Assembly (NCBI GenBank): GCA_025924755.1
Contig: JAICHT010000078.1
Span: forward strand, 1-13,044
DNA length: 13,044 nucleotides
Direction of reading: 5' to 3'
DNA from: Chitinophagaceae bacterium
Lineage (GTDB): Bacteria; Bacteroidota; Bacteroidia; Chitinophagales; Chitinophagaceae
Position 1 is the stretch's first letter, and the number at the start of each line of letters is the position of its first letter. Shown here in pieces: positions 6,087 to 12,903 of the stretch. A model generated the notes under the pieces. That model was not told the origin of the DNA. It did no database searches and saw only the letters and a list, made by a program, of their open reading frames with translations. The position numbers and the translations under genes are program-made.

Positions 6087-7394
6087 TTACTTCAACCGGT
6101 ATTTTTTATTCACTTTCGGGCTGTTGAAATACCGGTTCAGTTCTTTTTCGTTCATATTGTTGGTAATACCGGTGGGTATATCAATCAATTGCATTTGAAT
6201 TTGCTTTAGTTCATTTTTAAGGTTGTTCATTTTTTGTTGCAGATCCGGATCTTTTTCACCAATAAGCGTATTATCTCTTAATACATATTCCAAACGCTTA
6301 ATAGAAGCCCGCAGCAAACCTGCCTGGTTTTGTTCTGTATTTTTATTAGGCGCCGTTGCTTCTTTAATAGGCTGTAACGCCACACCTACGCTGGGCAATA
6401 TAGCGCCCGTTCTTTTCGACTGATCGCTGCTGGACGTAGAAAGTACAGTGCCGCTCAATGCGGTTGCTGCGGCAGTAAGGTCAAATGTAGTGCGGGCTCT
6501 TTTGGTACCTTTTATATTTTTATCTATTTGCAAAAAGGTATATTTTAATTGAAGCAAATAGGTATCGATATCATGGTGCAGCATATCGTATTGCTCTTTG
6601 GCCAGCGGGTAGTTTAGTGCATTTTTTACGATCAGTTTTATCTGAACGGTATCCTGCATTTTAAATTTGGTAGAGCCGATAAAGGTAAGGTTCACTGTTT
6701 TTATTTTTCCTGTATCGCTTTCTTTTACAAAATCGTAGGAAGGTGTCCATTTAAATTCGTCGCCACATTTTTTTACATCTTTAAACTCGCCGATGGGCAT
6801 GTTGGTAAGGGTAATAATATTATCGATAGGAAAACTTCCGGTTTCGCATAAAATCCTAAAACTCACCGTATCTCCTTCGTCTAACCATATGGTGCCGCTA
6901 ACAGTAGGCTTTAAATTAGAAGAAATAATATCTGTGCTGTAAAACACAATAGTAAAACCGGTATCTATTTTTTCTTTTGGATTAGAAAGATTTTGTACAC
7001 CAATAGTTACTTTATAGTTATAGTCGTATTTTAAACGTCCCGATAAAAAATAAGATTTGTCGGCTTTAAACGTCAGTAAACCGTTATCCTTATTAATTCG
7101 AAGGCCTACCGGCGAATTTCGCAAAAACCAAAAGTAATTCGAAGGATTCTTGTTGATTTGTAACTGGTACGTTAACATAGAATCAACATGTACCGTAAAA
7201 AATGGATTCAGATTGACGATGCGCAGTGAAGTGTCTACTTCCACCTTTACTACAGTGTCTATTGCAGGGTGAACAACACTATCCGGCAGCGCTTTTCGAG
7301 CCGAATCAACAATGAGCGTCTTAGTTGAATCCCGAACCTGGCCGAAGGAATAACAAGAGATAAATAATGCAAAAATGAACAAAGCTATTTTCAT
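6087..7394 (-). CDS. Secreted protein with two Ig-like regions and helical tail, unknown function
   Basis: I do not recognise this 435-residue protein. It begins with a signal peptide (MKIALFIFALFISCYSFGQ). Cleavage before Q19 seems likely, though C14 in FISC leaves a lipoprotein reading open. Residues about 22-57 are a Ser/Asp/Val-rich linker. Two beta-rich regions follow, at about 58-155 and 156-257, with cadherin/Ig-like features: GLRINKDNGLLTF in the first, and LDEGDTVSFRI and FKWTPSYDF in the second. C183 and C210 in the second region could form a disulfide. Residues 260-300 look helical. Residues 305-345 are rich in Ala, Ser, Gly and Thr, and 358-425 are predicted helix or coiled coil. 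It is probably periplasmic or surface-attached. It is bounded upstream by the Hsp20 terminator and so needs its own promoter, which I could not locate with confidence. Confidence 0.75.
   Translation of the reverse strand: MKIALFIFALFISCYSFGQVRDSTKTLIVDSARKALPDSVVHPAIDTVVKVEVDTSLRIVNLNPFFTVHVDSMLTYQLQINKNPSNYFWFLRNSPVGLRINKDNGLLTFKADKSYFLSGRLKYDYNYKVTIGVQNLSNPKEKIDTGFTIVFYSTDIISSNLKPTVSGTIWLDEGDTVSFRILCETGSFPIDNIITLTNMPIGEFKDVKKCGDEFKWTPSYDFVKESDTGKIKTVNLTFIGSTKFKMQDTVQIKLIVKNALNYPLAKEQYDMLHHDIDTYLLQLKYTFLQIDKNIKGTKRARTTFDLTAAATALSGTVLSTSSSDQSKRTGAILPSVGVALQPIKEATAPNKNTEQNQAGLLRASIKRLEYVLRDNTLIGEKDPDLQQKMNNLKNELKQIQMQLIDIPTGITNNMNEKELNRYFNSPKVNKKYRLK
6094..6137. repeat. 11-bp inverted repeat at convergent gene ends
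   Basis: AACCGGTATTT (6094-6104) and AAATACCGGTT (6127-6137) are perfect inverted copies separated by 22 bases. They lie inside the last codons of the unknown secreted gene on the minus strand, just 3' of the NTF2-like stop. As RNA from the plus strand this could form a hairpin ending the NTF2-like transcript, with the T-rich TTCTTTTTC shortly after. Confidence 0.4.
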
Positions 7395-7432
7395 GATGTA
7401 ATAAAGGGATAGGCTTTAGAAATGCAATAATA

Positions 7433-7462
7433 ACAAAAAACCCGTCGTGGACACGACGGGTT
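7433..7462 (-). terminator. Intrinsic terminator of the Hsp20 gene
   Basis: AACCCGTCGTG (7439-7449) and CACGACGGGTT (7452-7462) form a very stable 11-bp stem. Allowing a normal loop, about 10 pairs form around GGAC. Read on the minus strand, the hairpin is followed by TTTTTTG. It lies 34 bases after the Hsp20 stop and isolates that gene from the next minus-strand gene. Confidence 0.9.
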
Positions 7463-7495
7463 ATAAACCAAAACCAACTGCTTATGAGAAAAAAG

Positions 7496-7942
7496 TTATT
7501 GAATAGTAATTTCTTTTACCGATGATTTGACTGTTTCTTTGGTCGGAAGGTTTAATGTTAAAATGCCATTAACATATTTTGCTGAAATATTTTCCGTATC
7601 CATATTCTTGTCAATAGAAAAAGAGCGTTTGAAAGACTGAACGGTATATTCCTTACGGATATGCTTTTCTTCTTTATTTTCTGCTTCACTCTTTTTTTCG
7701 GCTGAAATAGTTAGCAGATCAGCTTCAATATTTACCTTAAAATCATCTTTGCCAAATCCGGGCGCCAGCACGTCTATTTGATAGCCACCTTCTATTTGTT
7801 TAACATTTACCGGAGCAATTTGTTTAAAATTGGCACCCGGAAATTCGTTTTTGAAAGTGGATGGAAAACCATTTATAAAATCATCCATCAGGTTATTGAA
7901 TGAAGGAGAAACAGGTCTGTTTTTTAATCTTACTAGTGTCAT
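7496..7942 (-). CDS. Small heat shock protein (Hsp20/alpha-crystallin)
   Basis: This is an ATP-independent chaperone that holds unfolding proteins in large oligomers in the cytoplasm. It has 148 residues. A short N-terminal arm (MTLVRLKNRP, then a helix around FNNLMDDF) is typical of Bacteroidota Hsp20 proteins. The alpha-crystallin domain covers about 43-136 and starts with PVNVKQIEGGYQIDVLAPGF. It ends with the signature A-x-x-x-NG-I-L at 121-128 (AKYVNGIL) and LNLP. The C-terminal I-x-I oligomerisation motif is I145-T146-I147. The gene is divergent from the bacilliredoxin gene. Its 5' region holds a 7-bp hairpin that may matter for regulation. The ATG at 7942 is the only sensible start. 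Confidence 0.95.
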   Translation of the reverse strand: MTLVRLKNRPVSPSFNNLMDDFINGFPSTFKNEFPGANFKQIAPVNVKQIEGGYQIDVLAPGFGKDDFKVNIEADLLTISAEKKSEAENKEEKHIRKEYTVQSFKRSFSIDKNMDTENISAKYVNGILTLNLPTKETVKSSVKEITIQ

Positions 7943-7957
7943 ATGTTTAAAGCTTTA

Positions 7958-7975
7958 TTTTATGAACCCATAAAA
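7958..7975 (-). promoter_or_regulatory. Hairpin just upstream of Hsp20 start
   Basis: On the minus strand TTTTATG and CATAAAA form a 7-bp stem with a GGTT loop, 16 bases before the Hsp20 ATG. The stem is weak and AT-rich. If transcription starts further upstream this would sit in the 5' UTR, where a heat-melting element is conceivable. If it starts near 7972 the hairpin would be largely outside the mRNA. Confidence 0.3.
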
Positions 7976-7976
7976 T

Positions 7977-7985
7977 CAAACTATA
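7977..7985 (-). promoter_or_regulatory. Possible Hsp20 promoter, -7-like TATAGTTTG
   Basis: On the minus strand TATAGTTTG resembles TAnnTTTG but has three bases rather than two between TA and TTTG. It lies 35 bases before the ATG. There is no clear -33 element, so a stress-specific factor or a different start is possible. Confidence 0.3.
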
Positions 7986-8088
7986 TACCGTTTGAAAACC
8001 AGCATTGTTTTACTGACTTTATGTCGCTTTATGGTTCGTTTGTATGCCAGTATTTCTTAACTAAGCTTTAAATTACTTATCTTAAAGG

Positions 8089-8108
8089 AGTTGCTTAAAT
8101 TTGCAACT
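8089..8108 (+). promoter_or_regulatory. Bacilliredoxin promoter with overlapping dyad
   Basis: TAAATTTG (8096-8103) is an exact TAnnTTTG box, 20 bases before the ATG at 8124. The inverted repeat AGTTGC (8089-8094) / GCAACT (8103-8108) straddles the box with an 8-base spacer. It is placed where a repressor would block RNA polymerase. The promoter call is fairly secure; the operator role is inferred. Confidence 0.55.
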
Positions 8109-8123
8109 TAAACAGTAACATTT

Positions 8124-8540
8124 ATGTATCCAGTAGAAATAGTACAACCGATGAAGGAAGAACTTACGGAAAATGGTTTTTCTGAAATTGTCAGTAAAGA
8201 AGAAGTGGAAAACCAGTTAAAACAAGAAGGTACAACATTGGTAATGATCAATTCGGTTTGTGGTTGTTCGGCCGGTTCAGCCCGTCCGGGCGTATTAATG
8301 GCCGTAGCCAACAGCAAAAAGAAACCCGAGCATTTGACTACTTCTTTTGCAGGTTTCGATACAGAAGCCATCCAGACATGGCGTAAGCATTTATTGCCTT
8401 ACCCACCATCATCACCAGCTATAGCTTTATTTAAAAACGGCGAATTGGTGCATTTTATTGAACGTCATCAAATTGAAGGACGTCCGGCACAGATGATTGC
8501 TCATAATTTAATTAGTGCTTTTGATCAATATTGCGATTAA
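8124..8540 (+). CDS. Bacilliredoxin, BrxA/BrxB family
   Basis: This thioredoxin-fold protein has 138 residues, about the usual family size. The family signature is plain: NSVCGCSAGSARP with C46 and C48, the CGC active site of BrxA/BrxB (YphP/YqiW, DUF1094). In Bacillus these proteins remove bacillithiol from modified protein cysteines. Some Bacteroidota make bacillithiol, but whether this organism does cannot be seen here. Other conserved parts are the MYP start, SFAGFDTEA, the LPYPPSSPAIALFKNGE segment and the late HxIEGR motif (115-120). It has its own promoter and terminator, so it is a single-gene unit divergent from Hsp20. The enzyme would work alongside the TrxB encoded at the far end of the window. 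Confidence 0.93.
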   Translation: MYPVEIVQPMKEELTENGFSEIVSKEEVENQLKQEGTTLVMINSVCGCSAGSARPGVLMAVANSKKKPEHLTTSFAGFDTEAIQTWRKHLLPYPPSSPAIALFKNGELVHFIERHQIEGRPAQMIAHNLISAFDQYCD

Positions 8541-8555
8541 GACCTACTTACATTT

Positions 8556-8589
8556 AAAAGCCCCTCTCTTTTATTAAGAGGGGCTTTTT
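8556..8589 (+). terminator. Intrinsic terminator after bacilliredoxin gene
   Basis: AAAAGCCCCTCT (8556-8567) pairs perfectly with AGAGGGGCTTTT (8577-8588), giving a 12-bp stem, a 9-base loop and a run of five T. Confidence 0.93.
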
Positions 8590-8610
8590 ATATTTCTTTT
8601 CGTACTCTCC

Positions 8611-8618
8611 TTACTTTG
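8611..8618 (+). promoter_or_regulatory. Possible lgt promoter, -7 box TTACTTTG
   Basis: TTACTTTG differs from TAnnTTTG at one base (or has one base fewer between TA and TTTG). It lies 22 bases before the lgt ATG and after a strong terminator, so a promoter is expected about here. Confidence 0.4.
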
Positions 8619-8640
8619 GCAGTATCGTTTAAACCAGCTT

Positions 8641-9804
8641 ATGTATCCCAACCTTTATTACGCTTTTAAAGATTTATTTGGTATTGAACTTCAGCCTCTG
8701 CGTTTTGTAAATTCGTTTGGATTTTTTGTAGCTATCGCTTTTTTGGTGGCAGCAGCATTGCTTTCCAAAGAATTGCAACGCAAAAGTAAAATGGGCTTAT
8801 TGCAGCCTACTGAAGAAACCGTAATGGTAGGGCAGCCAGCAACTATTAGTGAACTGGTTATAAATTTTGTGTTAGGCTTTTTGTTGGGATACAAGATTTT
8901 AGCACTGTTCTTTTTAAAAGGAGATGCTGTACAAGATCCGCAAGCCTTTATCTTTTCAAAAAATGGTAACTGGTTATTGGGAATTCTTTTAGGTTTAGTG
9001 TTTCTGGGACTTAAATGGTGGGAGAAGCAAAAAGAAAAACTGGAAAAGCCCGAACAACGTAAGTTGCGCATATGGCCGCAGGACAGAGTAGGAGAGGTAA
9101 CGATCCTTGCTTTGATTTTTGGATTACTAGGTGCCAAATTGTTCGATATTTTTGAAAATTGGGGCGATTTTTTACAGCACCCCGCTGCTTATATTTTTTC
9201 TCCTGCAGGTTTAACCTTTTATGGTGGCCTGATCTGTGCTACTATCGCTATTGTTATTTTTGCCCGCAAGCATAAAATTTCATTGAGGCATCTTGCCGAT
9301 GCTATTGCTCCTCCATTGATGATAGCATATGCTATTGGCCGAATTGGTTGCCAGGTAGCTGGCGATGGGGACTGGGGTATTGTTAATACAACACCTAAGC
9401 CTTTTAACTGGTTACCAAACTGGATGTGGGCGTTTAATTATCCACATAATGTAAACGAAGCCGGGGAGGTAATTCCGGGTTGTATTGGCAAGTATTGTAC
9501 AGTGTTGCCACAGAGCGTTTATCCTACACCGCTCTACGAAATGGTCGCTTGCTTTATACTTTTTCTGATTTTATGGAGCCTTCGTAGAAAGCTTAAAGTG
9601 CCCGGAACTTTGTTTGCTTTATACCTGATCCTCAATGGTATAGAACGATTCCTTATTGAAAAGATACGTGTAAACAACCGGTTAGACCTTTTTGGATTTC
9701 ACCCTACACAAGCCGAAGTTATATCAACGTTATTGGTTTTTGTCGGTATTGGGCTATGGGTATATTTACGTAGTAGATACCAGGGAAGGCTTCAAAAAGC
9801 GTAA
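8641..9804 (+). CDS. lgt: Prolipoprotein diacylglyceryl transferase
   Basis: Lgt is an inner-membrane enzyme that moves diacylglycerol from phosphatidylglycerol to the lipobox cysteine, the first step of lipoprotein maturation. At 387 residues it is about 100 longer than E. coli Lgt (291). The extra part is at about 45-150: two more hydrophobic segments (about 70-92 and 110-125) and a charged loop rich in Lys and Glu. Signature pieces are LTFYGG (191-196), DAIAPP (220-225), GRIGC (233-237), GDGDWG (241-246), YPTPLYE (294-300) and ERF...EKIR (335-343). R234 matches the essential Arg143 of E. coli. At the sites of E. coli His103, Asn146 and Glu151 this protein seems to have Y194, C237 and D242, judged by hand alignment; similar changes occur in non-proteobacterial Lgt. 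The two lipoproteins in the window are expected substrates. Confidence 0.95.
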   Translation: MYPNLYYAFKDLFGIELQPLRFVNSFGFFVAIAFLVAAALLSKELQRKSKMGLLQPTEETVMVGQPATISELVINFVLGFLLGYKILALFFLKGDAVQDPQAFIFSKNGNWLLGILLGLVFLGLKWWEKQKEKLEKPEQRKLRIWPQDRVGEVTILALIFGLLGAKLFDIFENWGDFLQHPAAYIFSPAGLTFYGGLICATIAIVIFARKHKISLRHLADAIAPPLMIAYAIGRIGCQVAGDGDWGIVNTTPKPFNWLPNWMWAFNYPHNVNEAGEVIPGCIGKYCTVLPQSVYPTPLYEMVACFILFLILWSLRRKLKVPGTLFALYLILNGIERFLIEKIRVNNRLDLFGFHPTQAEVISTLLVFVGIGLWVYLRSRYQGRLQKA

Positions 9805-9855
9805 AGTACCTCACTTAACTAAAGTACTACTACTCTTCTTTATACTGGAAAACCC

Positions 9856-9881
9856 CTAATATTATTATATTATTAGTTTTT
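9856..9881 (+). terminator. Weak AT-rich hairpin after lgt
   Basis: CTAATA (9856-9861) and TATTAG (9871-9876) form a short AT-only stem followed by a run of five T. It is the only terminator-like structure between lgt and the sigma-factor gene, and a weak one, so some read-through is possible. Confidence 0.3.
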
Positions 9882-9942
9882 AGTATAATTTTTGTAGCTA
9901 GCAAATTGTCGCTAATAATTATGCTTTTCAAATTTTCAGACT

Positions 9943-9950
9943 TACCTTTG
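9943..9950 (+). promoter_or_regulatory. Sigma-factor gene promoter, -7 box TACCTTTG
   Basis: TACCTTTG is an exact TAnnTTTG match. The start would be near 9956, giving a leader of about 88 nt before the ATG at 10045. A second, imperfect copy (TAATTTTTG, three-base spacer) lies at about 9886-9894. The rest of the 240-base spacer shows nothing else I can name. Confidence 0.55.
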
Positions 9951-10044
9951 TCGATAGTCCGTAGTATTAACTAATGCTTTGCACCTATCCTCAAACAAAA
10001 GGCTTATATTATCGTTCATTAATTATAAAATCAGGAATTAAATT

Positions 10045-10902
10045 ATGAGGCAGCTAAAAATTGCTACACAGATTACAAACAGAGATTCTCAGGCCGTGGA
10101 AAAGTACCTTCAGGAAATCTCCAAAATATCTATGATTACCCCTGAAGAGGAAACTACACTGGCACAGAGAATTAAGATGGGCGATCAGCGGGCATTGGAT
10201 AAGTTAGTGCAGGCGAACCTTCGTTTTGTGGTATCTGTTGCAAAACAATATCAGCACCAGGGGCTGTCTTTAAGCGATTTGATTAATGAAGGAAACCTGG
10301 GTTTGATTAAAGCCGCCCAGCGATTTGATGAAACAAAGGGTTTTAAATTTATCTCATATGCCGTATGGTGGATCCGTCAAAGCATTTTGCAGGCCTTAGC
10401 AGAACAAGGACGTTTGGTGCGTTTACCTCAAAATAAAATTGGTACGTATAATAAAGCGAACAAAGCTTACATGGCTTTTGAACAAGAGCATGAAAGAGAG
10501 CCAAGCACAGAGGAGTTAGCCGACATTCTGGAAATGAGTGAAACCGAGATCAATAATATTTTTCAAAGCAATACCCGTCATACTTCCTTGGACGCTCCTG
10601 TGCATGAAGCGGAAGATGTGGCTATGGGTGATTTGCTGGAAGGTGGCGATGATACCGATGATGATGTGATGAAAGATTCGTTAAGAGATGAAATTCGCCG
10701 GGTATTAAAATCATTAAGCCCGAGGGAAGCTGAAATTGTAAATGCCTATTTTGGATTGGACGGTGAAAACGGAACTACTATTGAACAAATTGGTCAGAAA
10801 TACGATTTAACTAAAGAACGTATTCGTCAGATAAAAGAAAGAGCGATTAAGCGTTTGCAGAAAGCTCGCTACAGCAATGCATTAAAAGCCTATTTAGGCT
10901 AA
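10045..10902 (+). CDS. rpoD: RNA polymerase primary sigma factor (RpoD-type)
   Basis: This sigma-70 family protein directs RNA polymerase to housekeeping promoters. The 285 residues lack region 1.1 and the non-conserved insert, which is the normal form of the primary sigma in Bacteroidota. Region 1.2 is at about 14-45 and region 2 at about 50-120, including FVVSVAKQYQ, DLINEGNLGLIKAAQRFD and the promoter-melting and -7-reading stretch GFKFISYAVWWIRQSI. Region 3 is at about 125-185, then an acidic linker (DLLEGGDDTDDD). Region 4 spans about 215-277, with a helix-turn-helix in TIEQIGQKYDLTKERIRQIK. It likely reads the TAnnTTTG boxes found elsewhere in this window. An ECF or stress role is unlikely given regions 1.2 and 3. 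It is a single-gene unit ended by a strong terminator. Confidence 0.95.
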   Translation: MRQLKIATQITNRDSQAVEKYLQEISKISMITPEEETTLAQRIKMGDQRALDKLVQANLRFVVSVAKQYQHQGLSLSDLINEGNLGLIKAAQRFDETKGFKFISYAVWWIRQSILQALAEQGRLVRLPQNKIGTYNKANKAYMAFEQEHEREPSTEELADILEMSETEINNIFQSNTRHTSLDAPVHEAEDVAMGDLLEGGDDTDDDVMKDSLRDEIRRVLKSLSPREAEIVNAYFGLDGENGTTIEQIGQKYDLTKERIRQIKERAIKRLQKARYSNALKAYLG

Positions 10903-10928
10903 AGAAGCAAATTGATGGGTTTATTCAG

Positions 10929-10963
10929 CAGCTCTGGTCAACTAAGACCAGGGCTGTTTTGTT
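10929..10963 (+). terminator. Intrinsic terminator after sigma-factor gene
   Basis: CAGCTCTGGTC (10929-10939) pairs with GACCAGGGCTG (10946-10956), with one T-G wobble and a 6-base loop. TTTTGTT follows. Confidence 0.92.
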
Positions 10964-10982
10964 ATATGTTTAGCACCGGGTT

Positions 10983-11858
10983 ATGAAGTATAAATGGTTA
11001 TTTATTCTATTTTCAGCAGTTTTAATAGTGGGCTGCGAAAAAACGGTAGACTTTTCGTTAAAGGACAATCCTGCCAGTCTGGTAGTAGAAGCTACTATTG
11101 AAAATGGCAAAGCGCCGGTGGTTTACTTATCGCATTCATTAAACTTTTTTTCCACTATCAACCCTGACCTTTTAGAGCAAAGCTTTGTGCATGATGCCTT
11201 GGTGACCATATCAGATGGTGCCGAAGAGCATCTGCTAAAAGAATATACTGTTCCCTTAGGCTTTGGTTATTATGGCTACTATTATTCTGTAGATTCCTCC
11301 AGTGCTTTGACCGGCCAGCTCAATCATACTTATAGCTTGCATATAAAGGCTTCCAATAAGGATTATACTGCGGTGACTACTATACCTAATCTTACAAAAC
11401 AAATAGACTCTGTTTGGTGGAAGCAAGCACCGTTTAACGAAGACAGTACCAAAGCGGTTGTACTGCTGCGTGCAACCGATCCTAAAGGATTTGGAGATTA
11501 TGTACGCTATTTTACCAAACGTAATACAGAACCTTTTTATGCAGGTATCAATTCGGTATATGATGATTTGCTTATTGATGGCACTACTTACGATTTGCAG
11601 GTAGAACCCGGGGTAGATCGCAATGCCAAACGATCGGATAATGAAAACTTTTTTTATAAAGGCGATACGGTAACTCTGAAACTTTGCAATATTGATAAAG
11701 CCACTTACGACTTTTGGCGTACTATGGAATACAGTTATCAGTCCATTGGAAACCCATTTGCAACGCCTGTAAAAGTATTAGGCAATATCAGTAATGGTGC
11801 ATTGGGGTATTTTGGCGGCTATGCTGCACAATACCGCACCATTGTCATCCCACAGTAG
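10983..11858 (+). CDS. DUF4249 family lipoprotein
   Basis: The 291-residue product begins with a lipoprotein signal: MKYKW, a hydrophobic core, then LIVGC with C18 as the lipidation site and Glu at +2. The mature protein reads like DUF4249: CEKTVDF, then LVVEATIENGKAPVVYLSHS (33-52), a beta-rich body with the HDALVTISDG segment, and the late TVTLKLCNIDKATYDFWRTME region that closes most members. It is somewhat short for the family. In Bacteroidota, DUF4249 genes usually stand next to a TonB-dependent receptor and are thought to be surface partners of it. No such gene is next to this one, so its partner must lie elsewhere or be absent. Upstream is the sigma-factor terminator; a poor -7-like box (TATGTTTA, 10965-10972) precedes the ATG closely. 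Confidence 0.85.
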   Translation: MKYKWLFILFSAVLIVGCEKTVDFSLKDNPASLVVEATIENGKAPVVYLSHSLNFFSTINPDLLEQSFVHDALVTISDGAEEHLLKEYTVPLGFGYYGYYYSVDSSSALTGQLNHTYSLHIKASNKDYTAVTTIPNLTKQIDSVWWKQAPFNEDSTKAVVLLRATDPKGFGDYVRYFTKRNTEPFYAGINSVYDDLLIDGTTYDLQVEPGVDRNAKRSDNENFFYKGDTVTLKLCNIDKATYDFWRTMEYSYQSIGNPFATPVKVLGNISNGALGYFGGYAAQYRTIVIPQ

Positions 11859-11897
11859 TATGTAATTACTTTATGCTGCTAATCGCATATTTACTTT

Positions 11898-11905
11898 TAT
11901 TTTCG
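11898..11905 (+). promoter_or_regulatory. Possible trxB promoter, -7 box TATTTTCG
   Basis: TATTTTCG matches TAnnTTTG except for one base and lies 25 bases before the trxB ATG. No terminator separates trxB from the DUF4249 gene, so read-through could also supply transcription. Confidence 0.35.
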
Positions 11906-11930
11906 CATAATTAATTGTTTAGAGTACAGA

Positions 11931-12878
11931 ATGGAAAATAATCAAACTGAAAAAATAAATTTACTGATAATAGGTTCCGGCCCCGCAGGATATACAGCAG
12001 CTATTTATGCAGCCAGGGCCAATTTAAAACCTGTTTTATACCAGGGCATCCAGCCGGGTGGTCAATTAACAATTACTACCGATGTTGAAAATTATCCGGG
12101 CTTCCCGGAAGGCATCCAAGGGCCGGAGATGATGATACAATTTGAAAAACAGGCGCAGCGTATGGGTGCTGACCTGCGGTATGGCCTTGCCACAAAAGTG
12201 GATTTTTCCCAAAAACCTTATAAGGTATGGATTGATGAAGAAAAACTGTTGGAAGCTGATGCGGTAATTATTGCTACTGGTGCTTCTGCCAAATGGCTGG
12301 GTATTGAAAGCGAACAACGCTTTAACGGATATGGTGTAAGTGCCTGCGCTGTATGCGACGGATTCTTTTTTAGAGGTAAAGAAGTGGCTATAGTAGGTGC
12401 CGGAGATACCGCGGCTGAAGAAGCTTTATACTTGTCTAAATTGTGCTCCACCGTGCATATGTTTATACGCAGAGACGAAATGCGGGCAAGTAAGATCATG
12501 CAGGACCGGGTTAAAAAAACGGACAATATTAAAATGTACTGGAACACTGAAACCCAAGAAATACTGGGCGATAAAACGGTGAATGCAGTCCGTATTAAAA
12601 ATATAAAAACGGCAGAAGAAGAGACACTGCCCATTAAAGGTTTCTTTGTAGCAATTGGCCATCATCCTAACTCGGATATCTTTAAAGGCTGGATTGATAT
12701 GGATGAAGAAGGATATATTAAAACATGCCCCGGTTCTTCTAAAACCAATATAGAAGGCGTTTTTGCTTCAGGCGATGTTCAGGATAAAATTTACCGCCAG
12801 GCTATTACTGCTGCCGGCAGTGGTTGTATGGCTGCGCTGGATGCCGAACGTTATTTGTCGGAAAACGGTTTACATTAA
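11931..12878 (+). CDS. trxB: Thioredoxin-disulfide reductase
   Basis: TrxB uses NADPH to reduce oxidised thioredoxin in the cytoplasm through FAD and a redox disulfide. The length, 315 residues, is standard for the low-molecular-weight type. Seen motifs are the FAD-binding GSGPAG (15-20), GGQL (43-46), ATGA (115-118), the active-site CAVC (C139, C142) followed by D143, and the NADPH-binding GAGDTA (156-161). RR at 180-181 should contact the NADPH 2'-phosphate, and the second FAD motif is GVFASGDV near 282-289. CAVC replaces the CATC of E. coli and is common in other bacteria. HRR-type residues argue for NADPH rather than NADH. folB starts 25 bases after the stop with no terminator between, so they are probably co-transcribed. 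Confidence 0.96.
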   Translation: MENNQTEKINLLIIGSGPAGYTAAIYAARANLKPVLYQGIQPGGQLTITTDVENYPGFPEGIQGPEMMIQFEKQAQRMGADLRYGLATKVDFSQKPYKVWIDEEKLLEADAVIIATGASAKWLGIESEQRFNGYGVSACAVCDGFFFRGKEVAIVGAGDTAAEEALYLSKLCSTVHMFIRRDEMRASKIMQDRVKKTDNIKMYWNTETQEILGDKTVNAVRIKNIKTAEEETLPIKGFFVAIGHHPNSDIFKGWIDMDEEGYIKTCPGSSKTNIEGVFASGDVQDKIYRQAITAAGSGCMAALDAERYLSENGLH

Positions 12879-12903
12879 TCTTTTTGATAGTACTGCAATT
12901 ACT

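Noticed and set aside
8641..9804. Lgt as a fusion with an extra domain
   Set aside because: The roughly 100 extra residues are membrane segments and a charged loop inside Lgt, as in other long Bacteroidota Lgt proteins, not a separate domain.
9805..10044. Small gene or RNA gene between lgt and the sigma-factor gene
   Set aside because: No sustained reading frame with a credible start and no strong structured RNA was visible; the region is best read as promoter and leader.
12218..12665. Overlapping minus-strand frames inside trxB
   Set aside because: Both are antisense to a clearly conserved TrxB frame, resemble no family, and have no promoter or start signals.
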